Source of the DNA: Niallia sp. FSL W8-0635
Lineage (GTDB): Bacteria; Bacillota; Bacilli; Bacillales; Cytobacillaceae
Length of the DNA stretch: 64,000 nucleotides
NCBI RefSeq assembly: GCF_038007965.1
Contig: NZ_JBBOYD010000001.1
Coordinates: 2,830,501 to 2,894,500 of the forward strand
Direction: 5' to 3'
Shown here: one piece after another, positions 53,766 through 63,144 of the stretch
Layout: each line of letters opens with the position of its first letter
Numbering within the stretch: position 1 is the stretch's first letter
The notes under the pieces: generated by a model
What the model was told of the DNA's origin: nothing
Database searches by the model: none
Seen by the model: only the letters and a program-made list of their open reading frames with translations
Program-made: the position numbers and the translations under genes

Positions 53766-53827
53766 AAAAAGAACGAATTTGCAAGTTCCATCATATTGAT
53801 AGATTAACTTCCAAAATCCGTTCTTTA
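53766..53827 (-). terminator. Terminator after msrA
   Basis: Minus strand AAAGAACG-ATTT-AAGTT pairs with AACTT-AAAT-CGTTCTTT, followed by a long T run. The loop is large and the stem has bulges. Confidence 0.75.
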
Positions 53828-53832
53828 TCATT

Positions 53833-54345
53833 TCACCAATGTTCTTTAATAAATTCATCTCTTCCAGACTTTTCTCTATCCTCTTTATAATGCGTCTTGT
53901 TTTTCTTATGATAGTCTTGATGATAGTCTTCAGCAGGATAGAATGTAGCAGCTGGTTCTATTATTGTAACAATCGGCTTTTTAAATTTTCCACTTTCCGC
54001 CATTGCTTGTTTCGATTTCTCTGCAAGCACTTTTTGTTTATTATTATGATAAAAAATGGCTGTCCGATATTGTGGTCCACGATCCTGAAATTGTCCATCT
54101 GGATCTGTTGGGTCAATTTGCTGCCAAAATAACTCTAATAATCGCTCATATGGAAACACTTCTGGATCAAAGGTGATTTCCACTACTTCAAAATGGCCCG
54201 TTGTCCCTGTTTTTACTTGTTCATACGTTGGATTTTCCACATGTCCCCCGCTATAGCCAGAAACAATTCCTCCAATGCCTGGTTGCTCTTCAAATGGAGA
54301 TACCATACACCAGAAACATCCACCTGCAAATGTTGCTTTTTCCAA
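53833..54345 (-). CDS. msrA: Peptide methionine sulfoxide reductase MsrA
   Basis: A 170-residue thiol reductase that repairs methionine-S-sulfoxide. The catalytic motif GGCFWCM is at about residues 9-15. FEEQPGIGGIVSGYSGG, TGHFEVVEITFDP and DRGPQYRTAIFY are typical. No MsrB domain is fused. The start is uncertain: TTG 9 bp after AGGGAG is used here, and an ATG 9 bp further upstream is possible. It stands alone between a chemoreceptor gene and yqzH. Confidence 0.92.
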   Translation of the reverse strand: MEKATFAGGCFWCMVSPFEEQPGIGGIVSGYSGGHVENPTYEQVKTGTTGHFEVVEITFDPEVFPYERLLELFWQQIDPTDPDGQFQDRGPQYRTAIFYHNNKQKVLAEKSKQAMAESGKFKKPIVTIIEPAATFYPAEDYHQDYHKKNKTHYKEDREKSGRDEFIKEHW

Positions 54346-54486
54346 TACTCCCATCTCCCTAGTTGTTCCAATTAATTTTTTTAACATACTATTTTAAGAA
54401 AATTAGCTATAACTCTCCTGTTAGATAAAAATTAGTATATAATACTTTGGAGAAAGATACTATTTTATTTTAAGGAAAAGTTATCA

Positions 54487-54687
54487 ATGAATAAATTACT
54501 TCTTCAAAAAATGATTCAAAAAGCGCTTAATCAGTATCAATTGGAGAGCAACATGCTTTCTTCCAATGATATAGATGAATTAACTACTAAAATAATCAAT
54601 CTAAAAAAACACCATCCCTCAAATGAGCTTTATGATATTGTTCAGGATGTTGTTTATGGTTATGTTACAGATTCCCCTTATTTTTAA
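54487..54687 (+). CDS. yqzH: YqzH-like small protein
   Basis: A 66-residue helical protein: LLQKMIQKALNQYQLE at the start and NELYDIVQDVVYGYVTDSP at the end match the YqzH family, in which the latter motif (DLYEVVNDVVYEYLT in B. subtilis) is most conserved. AAGGAAAAG precedes ATG. It is convergent with yqjQ, as in B. subtilis. The function is unknown. Confidence 0.8.
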   Translation: MNKLLLQKMIQKALNQYQLESNMLSSNDIDELTTKIINLKKHHPSNELYDIVQDVVYGYVTDSPYF

Positions 54688-54693
54688 TTGGTT

Positions 54694-55485
54694 TTATTTT
54701 TTATTCAAGATTCCGCCAACCAACTTATCAGCTATCCCTGGAAATAAATTATAGAGAACACTTCCCCAGTTCATCCATATAGGTAGATTTAGCTCACGTT
54801 TTGGGCGAATCATTAATTTTGTTACTTTATCTGCTACTTTTTCCGAGGAGAGCATATACTTCTGAACATTTTTGACATAATTTCCAGATTTGTCGGCCGT
54901 AGTAAAAAAGGCAGTTTCAATTGGTCCTGGATTTACTGCAGAAATGTTGACATTTGCTGGAGAAACTTCCATTCTTAAACTGTTTGTAAAACCTAAAACA
55001 GCGTGTTTCGTTGCAGCATAGGCACTTGATTTAGGAGTGGCTAATTTACCTGCCTGTGATGCGACATTGATGATATGTCCTCTGTTTCTTTCTAACATAG
55101 AAGGCAATACTTCTTTCGTACAGGCAATAACTCCCATCACATTAACTTGAAACATTCGATCAATATCCGTCATACTTGCTTCATGGACCATATCAAATAC
55201 GCCAAAACCTGCATTATTCAGTAAAATATCGATAAAACCTACCTCACGATATATTTTCGCAAATACTTCTTTCACTTGGTTCGCATCACTTACATCTAAA
55301 GAATAATAAATAGCCTGCACGTGAAATTGATTATTTATATTCTCGCAAATGGCAGTGAGCTTATCTTCTGAGCGAGCAAGGAGAATTGGACGAGCCCCCT
55401 GAAGAGCTACGTTTAAAGCAATTTTCTCTCCTATTCCAGATGAAGCACCTGTTATTACAATGTTCTTTCCTATTAATTCCTTCAT
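54694..55485 (-). CDS. yqjQ: Short-chain dehydrogenase YqjQ
   Basis: A 263-residue SDR. The cofactor motif is TGASSGIGE, NNAGFG follows, the catalytic Ser is in INVASQAG and the YxxxK motif is YAATK. The C-terminal tail with a hydrophobic end (LYNLFPGIADKLVGGIL) fits the membrane-associated SDR group of YqjQ. Start ATG 5 bp after GAGGTGG. Its position next to yqzH and proI matches B. subtilis. Confidence 0.87.
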   Translation of the reverse strand: MKELIGKNIVITGASSGIGEKIALNVALQGARPILLARSEDKLTAICENINNQFHVQAIYYSLDVSDANQVKEVFAKIYREVGFIDILLNNAGFGVFDMVHEASMTDIDRMFQVNVMGVIACTKEVLPSMLERNRGHIINVASQAGKLATPKSSAYAATKHAVLGFTNSLRMEVSPANVNISAVNPGPIETAFFTTADKSGNYVKNVQKYMLSSEKVADKVTKLMIRPKRELNLPIWMNWGSVLYNLFPGIADKLVGGILNKK

Positions 55486-55648
55486 TTTCCACCTCAAAAA
55501 AGTACAAGCATTTAGAAAAAATGTCATGCATCTATTTCATCATTTCATGCTATATTGAAATATTATATCGTTTTGAAATTTTCCTTTATATTTTCACATA
55601 GAGCATTCAAAATAACAACCTACCTGTTTACTCTAATATATAGCTTTT

Positions 55649-55936
55649 CTATCTTTCACTGTCTCTCTGCTTTTTGTCTTTTGCTTTATTAATATGAGTA
55701 ACCATTTCTTTTAAACTTTCTTCATCTAAAAATAAACCCATACCTTCCACTGCTGCTCTACTTTTATGTTCAAAGCTTTGGAACTCTTGTCTACCTTTGA
55801 TTTCATAAAGAGCAGAATGCTTTGTATTCTTTATATCATGTAAAGTAATGTATGTATCAGTATCCATTTTGTAAATATATATGAGATTATCATCTATCAA
55901 AAAATATACATAAGAACCGTTTGTTCTACTCTCCAT
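55649..55936 (-). CDS. Hypothetical protein
   Basis: A 95-residue protein starting MESRTNGSYVYFLIDDNLIY after AAAGGAGA. The N-terminal half has alternating hydrophobic residues (beta strands, VYFLIDDNLIYIYKMD), and the C-terminal half is charged and helical. No known domain was identified. It precedes the proline T-box region on the other strand. Confidence 0.55.
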   Translation of the reverse strand: MESRTNGSYVYFLIDDNLIYIYKMDTDTYITLHDIKNTKHSALYEIKGRQEFQSFEHKSRAAVEGMGLFLDEESLKEMVTHINKAKDKKQRDSER

Positions 55937-56016
55937 TCCAAATCTCCTTTTATTTAAAAATTCTAAATTCAATTATACTATCGATTGGCTAAATTTCCCA
56001 CCAAACTATTTTTCTA

Positions 56017-56046
56017 TTGACAGACAAGCCTTGAATCTTGCATAAT
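56017..56046 (+). promoter_or_regulatory. Candidate promoter of the T-box-proI unit
   Basis: TTGACA, 18-bp spacer, CATAAT. An alternative -10 TATAAT (56059-56064) lies downstream with a TTGCAT 15 bp before it. Confidence 0.55.
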
Positions 56047-56070
56047 CAATGATAAATTTATAATATGAAT

Positions 56071-56316
56071 GCCATGATTAAGAATAGTAAATGGTAAATT
56101 GGCTTGCTAGAGAGTGAAGTTCAAGGGCTGAAAGACTTCATCAATGTCCATTCCATTGAACCTACTTAGGAGTAGTTAGGCAAACCTAAACGTAAACCGT
56201 CGATACCGGGGAAGAGTTGTATAATCATGCGCATTGCTGTTTATATAGTAACTAAGGTGGTACCACGGAAACAAACCTTTCGTCCTTTATTTTTGGCGAG
56301 AGGTTTTTCTTGTTTC
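56071..56316 (+). promoter_or_regulatory. T-box riboswitch, proline type, upstream of proI
   Basis: The conserved T-box AAGGTGGTACCACGG is at 56254-56268. It is followed by a terminator hairpin (CCTTTCGTCC / GGCGAGAGG, then TTTTTC). In Stem I the context GAA-CCT-A (56158-56164) offers CCT, a proline codon, as specifier. Uncharged tRNA-Pro would stabilise the antiterminator and allow transcription of proI. The acceptor-pairing TGGT fits a discriminator A. Confidence 0.88.
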
Positions 56317-56353
56317 AAAAGCAAATGTAATAATTTTTATAGGGGGAAAGAAA

Positions 56354-57190
56354 ATGAACAAACTGGCTATCATTGGTGCTGGTTCGATGAGCGAAGCATT
56401 AATTTCGGGGATTGTATCAAGCAAAATAATAGAGACAACAGATATTACGGTTACAAACCGTGGTAATGTGGAAAGACTGACTGAATTACAGGAGCGTTAT
56501 GGTATTCATTACTCTTTCGACTTAGAAAAAACCATACAAGAAGCAGACGCCATTATTCTGGCAATGAAACCGAAAGATGTAAAGGTTGCTATTACACAAT
56601 GGAAGGATTATTCAACTGAAAAAACACTTCTAATTTCTGTGCTTGCTGGGGTCAATATGGATAGCCTCCAACGATTAATCGGTACAGAAGTCCCGATTGC
56701 CCGTGCAATGCCAAACACTTCAGCAGCAGTGGGGAAATCAGCAACTGGAATTTCCTTCAACTCCTTTGTAGAAGCGGAGCAAAAACAATTCGTCCTTGAT
56801 ATGTTTGAAACTGTTGGCTCCGTTACTTTTGTGGAGGAAGACCAGTTAGATGCCATTACCGGCCTTTCCGGAAGCGGACCAGCTTATATTTATTACTTGG
56901 TAGAAGCAATGGAGAAAGGTGGACTCAATATCGGACTAGATCGTGAAGTGGCAAATGAGTTAATTGTGCAAACATTACTTGGTGCTGCTGAGATGATTGC
57001 AACATCATCGAAAACGCCTCTCGAGCTTCGCAAAAATGTAACAAGTCCTGGGGGAACAACGGAAGCTGGTATCCGAGTTTTGGATCAATTTGATGTCCAA
57101 AATGCTTTTATTACCTGTATTCAAGAAGCGACTTCCCAATCTAAACGTATGGGGAAAGCACTTACAGACGAACTCAAAATTTCAAAATAA
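56354..57190 (+). CDS. proI: Pyrroline-5-carboxylate reductase
   Basis: A 278-residue NAD(P)H-dependent enzyme that performs the last step of proline synthesis. Rossmann motif IGAGSMSEAL at the N terminus, MPNTSAAVG in the middle, and the P5CR signature LSGSGPAYIYYLVEAM near residue 170 are present; the C-terminal dimerisation domain has VTSPGGTTEAGI. The ATG follows a GGGGGAAAG site. It is controlled by the T-box leader. Of the B. subtilis paralogues (proG, proH, proI) the location and T-box fit proI. Confidence 0.94.
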   Translation: MNKLAIIGAGSMSEALISGIVSSKIIETTDITVTNRGNVERLTELQERYGIHYSFDLEKTIQEADAIILAMKPKDVKVAITQWKDYSTEKTLLISVLAGVNMDSLQRLIGTEVPIARAMPNTSAAVGKSATGISFNSFVEAEQKQFVLDMFETVGSVTFVEEDQLDAITGLSGSGPAYIYYLVEAMEKGGLNIGLDREVANELIVQTLLGAAEMIATSSKTPLELRKNVTSPGGTTEAGIRVLDQFDVQNAFITCIQEATSQSKRMGKALTDELKISK

Positions 57191-57220
57191 ATAATGCTTC
57201 TAATACGAATAAAGTCCATG

Positions 57221-57266
57221 CATAAAAAAAGATGTTGTCTCCTATGCTGACAACATCTTTTTGCAT
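57221..57266. terminator. Bidirectional terminator between proI and rnz
   Basis: AAAAAGATGTTGTC pairs with GACAACATCTTTTT over a 9-base loop. Confidence 0.9.
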
Positions 57267-58181
57267 TTAAATCTCAAACTCTGAAAAATCTTCTGCAATG
57301 TATGTATGGGGGAAAATCGCTCTAGCTTCCAGCAATAATTGCTCTGTTAACGTCTGGTCATATCTTGCACTAATATGCGTTAATAAAAGACAATCTACAT
57401 AGGCTCTTTTCGCAGTTTCAGCAGCCTGTACAGTTGTTGAATGATAATATTCGGTGGCAATAGAAGCTTCTTTTTCAGAAAATGTTGCTTCATGAACCAA
57501 TACATTTGCATCTTTAGCTAATTCTCCTGCGGCATCACAGGTTCTTGTATCCCCTAAAATAGTAATAACTCTTCCTTTAATATTTGGTCCAAGGAAGAGT
57601 TGACTGCTTATGACTGTACCATCATCAAGAGTGAGACCTTCCCCTTCTTTTATTTTTTTATAAATAGGACCAGGCTTTACCCCATATTCCAACAATTTTT
57701 CTGTATTTAATTTTCCTGGGCGCTCCTTTTCCATTACACGATAGCCAAAGCTTGTTACGCCATGCTCTAAGATTCTTGCTTCCACCATAAAATCATGATC
57801 CTCAAAGATAACCCCTTCTTCTATTTCCACGACTTGTAGCTCATATTTTAAATATGTCTTGCTAACTGCAAGACTTATCCGTATATACTCACTAATTCCT
57901 TTGGGACCATATACCGTCAGTGGTGTTTCCCCCCCTTGAAAGGATCTACTGGAAAGAAAACCAGGCAATCCGTATAGATGATCTCCATGTAAATGGGTAA
58001 TAAACACTTTGTCAATTCTTCTTGGTTTTATATTTGTATGTAAAATTTGATGCTGTGTTGCTTCCCCACAATCAAATAGCCAAATACTTCCCTTTTCTTC
58101 TAAAAGCTTTAATGCAATAGCTGTAACATTTCTCGATTTTGCCGGAATACCCGCTCCCGTACCTAAAAATTGCAATTTCAT
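57267..58181 (-). CDS. rnz: Ribonuclease Z
   Basis: A 304-residue metallo-beta-lactamase-fold tRNA 3'-endonuclease, which trims precursors that lack an encoded CCA. Zinc motifs: HLHGDH near 63-68, H in [11 protein letters not shown] in ILGDTRTC, H in LVHEATFSE and the C-terminal HISARY. The length and single-domain form match the short RNase Z of Bacillus. The gene is next to zwf (divergent) as in B. subtilis. Confidence 0.95.
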   Translation of the reverse strand: MKLQFLGTGAGIPAKSRNVTAIALKLLEEKGSIWLFDCGEATQHQILHTNIKPRRIDKVFITHLHGDHLYGLPGFLSSRSFQGGETPLTVYGPKGISEYIRISLAVSKTYLKYELQVVEIEEGVIFEDHDFMVEARILEHGVTSFGYRVMEKERPGKLNTEKLLEYGVKPGPIYKKIKEGEGLTLDDGTVISSQLFLGPNIKGRVITILGDTRTCDAAGELAKDANVLVHEATFSEKEASIATEYYHSTTVQAAETAKRAYVDCLLLTHISARYDQTLTEQLLLEARAIFPHTYIAEDFSEFEI

Positions 58182-58565
58182 GTTTAAGCGCTACTCCCCT
58201 CTCATTTTTCTTTGGTGTTCCTAATCCTGCTGTATAAATAAAACCGTATGATTAAATACTAAATCAGAATAGATGTCTTAAGTATACTTTACAGCTGTAG
58301 GAATATCCAAATTCCTAAATCTTTTAACTAGTAACTTTTGCTAATATATTGTAATATCATGATGAATGAATGAAAAATTTCTGCTAAAAATACAAATAGT
58401 AAAAATATTTGCAAAAATTATAAACAAATTTGTTGCCTTATCTTTCAGAAAAAGATAAAATTTTATAACTGTATAGGTACATGTTTTATTTAAGATTTAT
58501 GTACCATTGTAAAGCAGCAATTTATAAATTTTCATACATATATAAATGAAATGAGGTACAAGAAA
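58182..58565. promoter_or_regulatory. Intergenic region between rnz and zwf
   Basis: It holds a candidate SigA promoter for zwf (TTGCCT at 58433, 17 bp, TAAAAT at 58456-58461). Downstream of it is an inverted repeat GGTACAT ... ATGTACC (58476-58482 and 58499-58505). The rest is A/T rich with no gene seen. Confidence 0.45.
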
Positions 58566-60071
58566 GTGAATGAAAAACAAACATCAAATGCACTTATTAT
58601 GATCTTCGGAGCTACTGGAGATTTAGCCAATAGAAAGCTTTTCCCATCTCTTTATCGATTGTATAAAAAAGGTAAATTAGCAAATTTCGCCGTTGTAGGC
58701 GTAGGTAGAAGAATATTAACACAAGAACAGTTTAAACAGAATGTTGTTAACTCTGTTTCTGAGGCCATTTCAAGTTCAAAAAATGATGACCTAGAGACAT
58801 TCGCTTCTTATTTCTGCTATCATTCTCATGATGTTACAGATTCCAGCTCTTATGTGGAGCTGAAAAACATTGCAGACGAATTAGATGTAAAATATAGCTT
58901 AAATGGCAACCGTGTATTTTATTTAGCAATGGCACCAGAGTTCTTTGGTCCAATTGCCATTCATCTAAATCAAGATGGGCTAACAGATGTAAAAGGATAT
59001 AAACGTTTAATCATCGAAAAGCCATTTGGACATGATTTAGAATCCGCTAAAGAACTGAATGAGCAAATTCGTACTGCCTTTTCAGAAGATGAAGTATACC
59101 GAATTGATCATTACTTAGGAAAAGCAATGGTTCAAAATATCGAAACCATTCGTTTTTCTAATGCGATATTTGAAAACTTGTGGAACAACCGTTACATCAG
59201 CAATATTCAAGTAACATCAAGTGAAGTTCTTGGAGTGGAAGAACGAGGAAGATATTATGAAACAAGTGGCGCGCTTCGTGATATGGTTCAAAACCATATG
59301 CTACAGATGGTTGCACTCCTTGCGATGGAACCGCCAATTAAACTAACTCCAGATGAAATTCGTTCAGAAAAGGTTAAAGTTTTCCGTGCGATGCGTCCTA
59401 TGGAAGTGGATGAAGTAGATAAATACTTTGTAAGAGGACAATACGGCAAGGGATTAGTAGAGGATTTAGAGGTACCTAGCTACCGTGAAGAACAAATGGT
59501 TGATCCTAATTCCAACACAGAGACTTTTGTTGCTGGTAAAGTAATGATCGATAACTTCCGTTGGGCTGGCGTTCCATTCTATATCCGAACAGGTAAGAGA
59601 TTAGAAAGTAAGTCAACAAAAATTGTTGTTCAATTTAAAGATATCCCAATGAATTTATATAATCGTCCTGACCAAGAAATCACGCCAAACCTTCTTGTCA
59701 TCCATATTCAACCAGAAGAAGGAATTACCTTGCATTTAAATGCTAAAAAAGCAGGACAAAACATGGAAGCAACACCAATTAAACTAAGCTATGCAAATAC
59801 AGGCATGGCGGGAATAAATACGCCAGAAGCTTATGAAAAATTAATTGACGATAGCCTTCATGGTGATGCAACAAACTTTACCCATTGGGATGAAGTAGCA
59901 TTATCTTGGAGTTATGTAGACAAAATTTCACAAGCGTGGGAACAAACGCCTTCTACTCAATTCCCTAATTACGCTTCTGGAACAATGGGACCAAAAGAGG
60001 CTGATGAATTATTAGAAAAAGATGGTTTCTTCTGGTGGCCAGTTAATCAATTTGAAGTAGATGTTTGCTAA
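58566..60071 (+). CDS. zwf: Glucose-6-phosphate 1-dehydrogenase
   Basis: A 501-residue enzyme that oxidises glucose 6-phosphate to 6-phosphogluconolactone with NADP. It has IFGATGDLANRKLFPSLYRL at the N terminus and the active-site segment RIDHYLGKAMVQNI with the catalytic His. IEKPFGHDL and RTGKRLESK are also conserved. I use a GTG start 8 bp after GAGGT; an ATG 15 bp earlier has no site. It is divergent from rnz and lies near gnd, so the oxidative pentose phosphate genes cluster here as in B. subtilis. Confidence 0.95.
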   Translation: MNEKQTSNALIMIFGATGDLANRKLFPSLYRLYKKGKLANFAVVGVGRRILTQEQFKQNVVNSVSEAISSSKNDDLETFASYFCYHSHDVTDSSSYVELKNIADELDVKYSLNGNRVFYLAMAPEFFGPIAIHLNQDGLTDVKGYKRLIIEKPFGHDLESAKELNEQIRTAFSEDEVYRIDHYLGKAMVQNIETIRFSNAIFENLWNNRYISNIQVTSSEVLGVEERGRYYETSGALRDMVQNHMLQMVALLAMEPPIKLTPDEIRSEKVKVFRAMRPMEVDEVDKYFVRGQYGKGLVEDLEVPSYREEQMVDPNSNTETFVAGKVMIDNFRWAGVPFYIRTGKRLESKSTKIVVQFKDIPMNLYNRPDQEITPNLLVIHIQPEEGITLHLNAKKAGQNMEATPIKLSYANTGMAGINTPEAYEKLIDDSLHGDATNFTHWDEVALSWSYVDKISQAWEQTPSTQFPNYASGTMGPKEADELLEKDGFFWWPVNQFEVDVC

Positions 60072-60097
60072 GTAAAACGGTTTTAGAGAATCCTTAA

Positions 60098-60134
60098 AAA
60101 AACGTGAATCCTTTTTTGAATTCACGTTTTTTGT
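60098..60134 (+). terminator. Terminator after zwf
   Basis: AAAAAACGTGAATtC pairs with GaATTCACGTTTTTT, loop about 6, T run. Confidence 0.88.
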
Positions 60135-60171
60135 TTATCATCTGTAAAATTGAATATTATAGGAGCTACTA

Positions 60172-61281
60172 ATGAAAAAAATAAAATTCGCCTTAACAAT
60201 CTTGCTAGTATTTCTTATATATAATTTACTTGTTTTGTACATAGGTTGGAATGGTTATGTATGGTTGAAATCATTACAACTGACATCTCCCCCCGCTCTC
60301 TATATTGGGGCTATTATTCTTTTTTCCTACGCATATATTATAAGTCACTTTCTTAAGTCTATCACGATTTTTAAAATAATCGGTGCCTATTGGCTAGCTG
60401 TTTTTGAATATGGTTTAATCCTATTTCCATTAGCTAATATCAGTTGGGTTTTATTAACTATGTTTATTCAGCCTGAGAATGCCACTGTAATCCTAGGTAG
60501 CATTACTGCTGGCATACTTCTGTTTTTATTAATTTTTGGAACTTATAATGCCTACTCTCCTGTTATAAGAACATATGAACTTATGGTTGAGAAAAAACAA
60601 GCCAAAAGAGACACGCTACGCATCGCTATGGCGTCTGATATGCACTTTGGTACTTTATCAGGCAAAAGTCACTTAAACCGGCTAGTAACGCAAATAAACA
60701 GCCTACAGCCAGATTTAATATTATTTCCAGGAGACATCATTGATGACGATCCCCTTCCTTTCATGAAAAAGAAGATGGGAGAACAATTAAAACAATTACA
60801 TGCGCCTCTAGGTATTTATGGAGTATTAGGTAATCACGAATACTATGGAAAAATGATACCTACGTTTATAAAAGAAATGAACCGCATTGGTATTCATATA
60901 TTGATGGATGAAAAAATAACCATTGATGAGACCGTTCGATTGATCGGCAGAAAAGATAAAACAGACAAAGCAAGACACTCCATTCCAACACTTCTAGAGA
61001 ATGAGAGTAACCACCTTCCGATTATCATGATGGATCACCAGCCAGATGAGCTTGAAGCCGCCATGAACGATGGAATTGATATCATCCTTTCCGGTCATAC
61101 ACATAGAGGACAAATGGCACCTAATCATCTTATAACAAAGAAAATCTTTGAATTAGATTGGGGCTATAAGAAAAAGAAACAACTCCATGCAATTGTTTCC
61201 TCAGGTTTCGGATTCTGGGGGCCACCAATTAGAATAGGTAGTAGATCAGAAATTGTTTCTATTGAAATAACTTTTAAGTAA
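60172..61281 (+). CDS. Membrane metallophosphoesterase (YkoQ/YkuE-like)
   Basis: A 369-residue protein. The N-terminal about 140 residues hold four to five membrane helices. The C-terminal calcineurin-like phosphoesterase domain carries all metal motifs: ASDMHFG, GDIIDDD, GNHEYYG, MDHQPDE and SGHTHRGQM. The catalytic domain probably faces outside. Members of the family hydrolyse lipid or cyclic phosphoesters, but the substrate is unknown. It follows zwf by a terminator and 38 bp, with its own weak GGAG site. Confidence 0.86.
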   Translation: MKKIKFALTILLVFLIYNLLVLYIGWNGYVWLKSLQLTSPPALYIGAIILFSYAYIISHFLKSITIFKIIGAYWLAVFEYGLILFPLANISWVLLTMFIQPENATVILGSITAGILLFLLIFGTYNAYSPVIRTYELMVEKKQAKRDTLRIAMASDMHFGTLSGKSHLNRLVTQINSLQPDLILFPGDIIDDDPLPFMKKKMGEQLKQLHAPLGIYGVLGNHEYYGKMIPTFIKEMNRIGIHILMDEKITIDETVRLIGRKDKTDKARHSIPTLLENESNHLPIIMMDHQPDELEAAMNDGIDIILSGHTHRGQMAPNHLITKKIFELDWGYKKKKQLHAIVSSGFGFWGPPIRIGSRSEIVSIEITFK

Positions 61282-61589
61282 TAGAAAATCGCACTTATTT
61301 TAGTGAAATAGTATTATTTATCGAAAAAACTTTGCGCTGCTATGTACATATAGTAGTGTATTTTTTTGCATAGTTTTTTAATGATTTAGGTTTAATGAAG
61401 ACTTACTTGGGTGTGGAAAATTTTAAATTGCATGCAAATATAAGATAAGATTTTAGAAGTTGGAAGTAAGGAGCTTGATGAACGCCTTTTTCTCCTCTCT
61501 CTCCTCTTCTTACTCTCAGCTTTCATTTCACGACAAACAAACAAAAAAAACACACCACAATCAACTTGTAGTGTGTTTTATAGCCATTC
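61282..61589. other. Intergenic region before gnd 3' end
   Basis: No convincing gene. It contains the gnd terminator at its right end. Confidence 0.35.
61545..61582 (-). terminator. Terminator after gnd
   Basis: Minus strand AAAACACACTACAA pairs with TTGTGGTGTGTTTT (one mismatch/G-U), then TTTTTTTG. Confidence 0.82.
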
Positions 61590-63002
61590 TTATTTTTCCA
61601 TCCAGTTTGTATGGAAAATTCCTTCTTTATCTGTGCGCTCGTATGTGTGCGCACCGAAGTAATCACGTTGAGCTTGTAATAAGTTTGCTGGTAGTGTAGC
61701 TGTACGGTAGCTATCGAAGTATGCTAATGCAGCTGCGAAGCTTGGTACAGGAATACCATTTAATACAGCACCAGAGATTACTTCACGTAATGCCGCTTGA
61801 TAATTTTCAGTGATTTCACTGAAATATGGATCTAACAGAAGGTTTTTCAATTCTGGATCACGGTCATATGCATCTTTGATTTTTTGTAAGAATTGTGCAC
61901 GAATGATACACCCACCACGGAAAATCATAGCGATTTCGCCATAGTTTAAGTTCCAATCGTATTCTTCAGAAGCTTCTCTCATTTGCGCAAAACCTTGTGC
62001 ATAAGAAACAATCTTACTTAAATATAGTGCTTTACGTACAGATTCGATATACGCTGCTTTATCGCCTGTAAATGGTTTAATTTCTGGACCTGATAGTACT
62101 TTGCTTGCTTTTACACGTTCATCTTTCATTGCAGAAATGAAACGGGCAAATACAGATTCAGTGATCATTGGAAGTGGAACACCTAAATCTAAAGCACTTT
62201 GGCTTGTCCATTTACCAGTTCCTTTTTGACCAGCAGTATCTAAAATTAGATCTACTAAAGGTTTACCAGTTTCCTCATCTACTTTTGTGAAAATATCTGC
62301 TGTGATTTCGATCAGGTAGCTATCAAGCTCCCCTTTATTCCAGTCTGCAAATACTTCATGAAGCTCTTGCGCTTCTAATCCTAGAACATGCTTCATGATG
62401 AAATACGCTTCACAGATTAATTGCATATCTCCATATTCGATACCGTTGTGAACCATTTTTACATAGTGACCAGCGCCATCTGGACCGATATAAGTTGTAC
62501 ATGGCTCGTCATTCACTTTTGCAGAGATATCTCTGAAAATAGGAGCAACTAATTCATATGCTTCTTTTTGTCCACCTGGCATGATTGAAGGACCTTTTAA
62601 TGCGCCTTCTTCCCCACCAGAAACACCAGTACCAATGAAGTGAATACCAAGTTCACTAAGCTCTTTATTACGACGCTGTGTATCTTTAAAGAATGTGTTA
62701 CCACCATCAATTACAATATCCCCTTTATCTAATAAAGGTTTTAATTGTTCGATTGTTGCATCTGTAGCTGGACCAGCTTTAACCATTAGCATGATTTTAC
62801 GTGGAACTTCTAAAGATTGTACAAATTCTTCTAATGTATATGTTCCAACAATATTTTTGCCTTCTGATTCTTTAAGCATTTCTTCTGTTTTTTCTTTTGA
62901 ACGATTGAAAACGGAAACAGTATACCCTCTGCTTTCGATGTTCATCGCAAGGTTTTTACCCATAACCGCTAAACCGATTACACCAAATTGCTGTTTTGTC
63001 AT
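61590..63002 (-). CDS. gndA: 6-phosphogluconate dehydrogenase, NADP-dependent
   Basis: A 470-residue enzyme that oxidatively decarboxylates 6-phosphogluconate to ribulose 5-phosphate. Rossmann motif [13 protein letters not shown] and NADP-binding NRSKEKTEE at the N terminus, [33 protein letters not shown], and the signature [17 protein letters not shown] are all present. The full length of about 470 residues and this position next to dinB and zwf match B. subtilis gndA (yqjI). Confidence 0.96.
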   Translation of the reverse strand: MTKQQFGVIGLAVMGKNLAMNIESRGYTVSVFNRSKEKTEEMLKESEGKNIVGTYTLEEFVQSLEVPRKIMLMVKAGPATDATIEQLKPLLDKGDIVIDGGNTFFKDTQRRNKELSELGIHFIGTGVSGGEEGALKGPSIMPGGQKEAYELVAPIFRDISAKVNDEPCTTYIGPDGAGHYVKMVHNGIEYGDMQLICEAYFIMKHVLGLEAQELHEVFADWNKGELDSYLIEITADIFTKVDEETGKPLVDLILDTAGQKGTGKWTSQSALDLGVPLPMITESVFARFISAMKDERVKASKVLSGPEIKPFTGDKAAYIESVRKALYLSKIVSYAQGFAQMREASEEYDWNLNYGEIAMIFRGGCIIRAQFLQKIKDAYDRDPELKNLLLDPYFSEITENYQAALREVISGAVLNGIPVPSFAAALAYFDSYRTATLPANLLQAQRDYFGAHTYERTDKEGIFHTNWMEK

Positions 63003-63144
63003 TTTTTCCTAACGTCCCTTCTAAACTATGTATCCTGATAGTAGAATTCACTTAACTTTAGCAAGATTTTTTAAGTTATGCAACTAAAATGCAACTACTT
63101 TTCTGGTTTATTTCAAAAAATTTTTTTTATCAAAGATAAACAAA

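Noticed and set aside
56227..56466. 79-codon frame over the T-box and proI start
   Set aside because: It crosses the T-box and its terminator and overlaps proI in another frame; a chance frame.
61460..61699. 79-codon serine-rich frame before gnd
   Set aside because: It runs through the gnd terminator and its 3' end in antisense, has no clear ribosome site, and resembles no protein.
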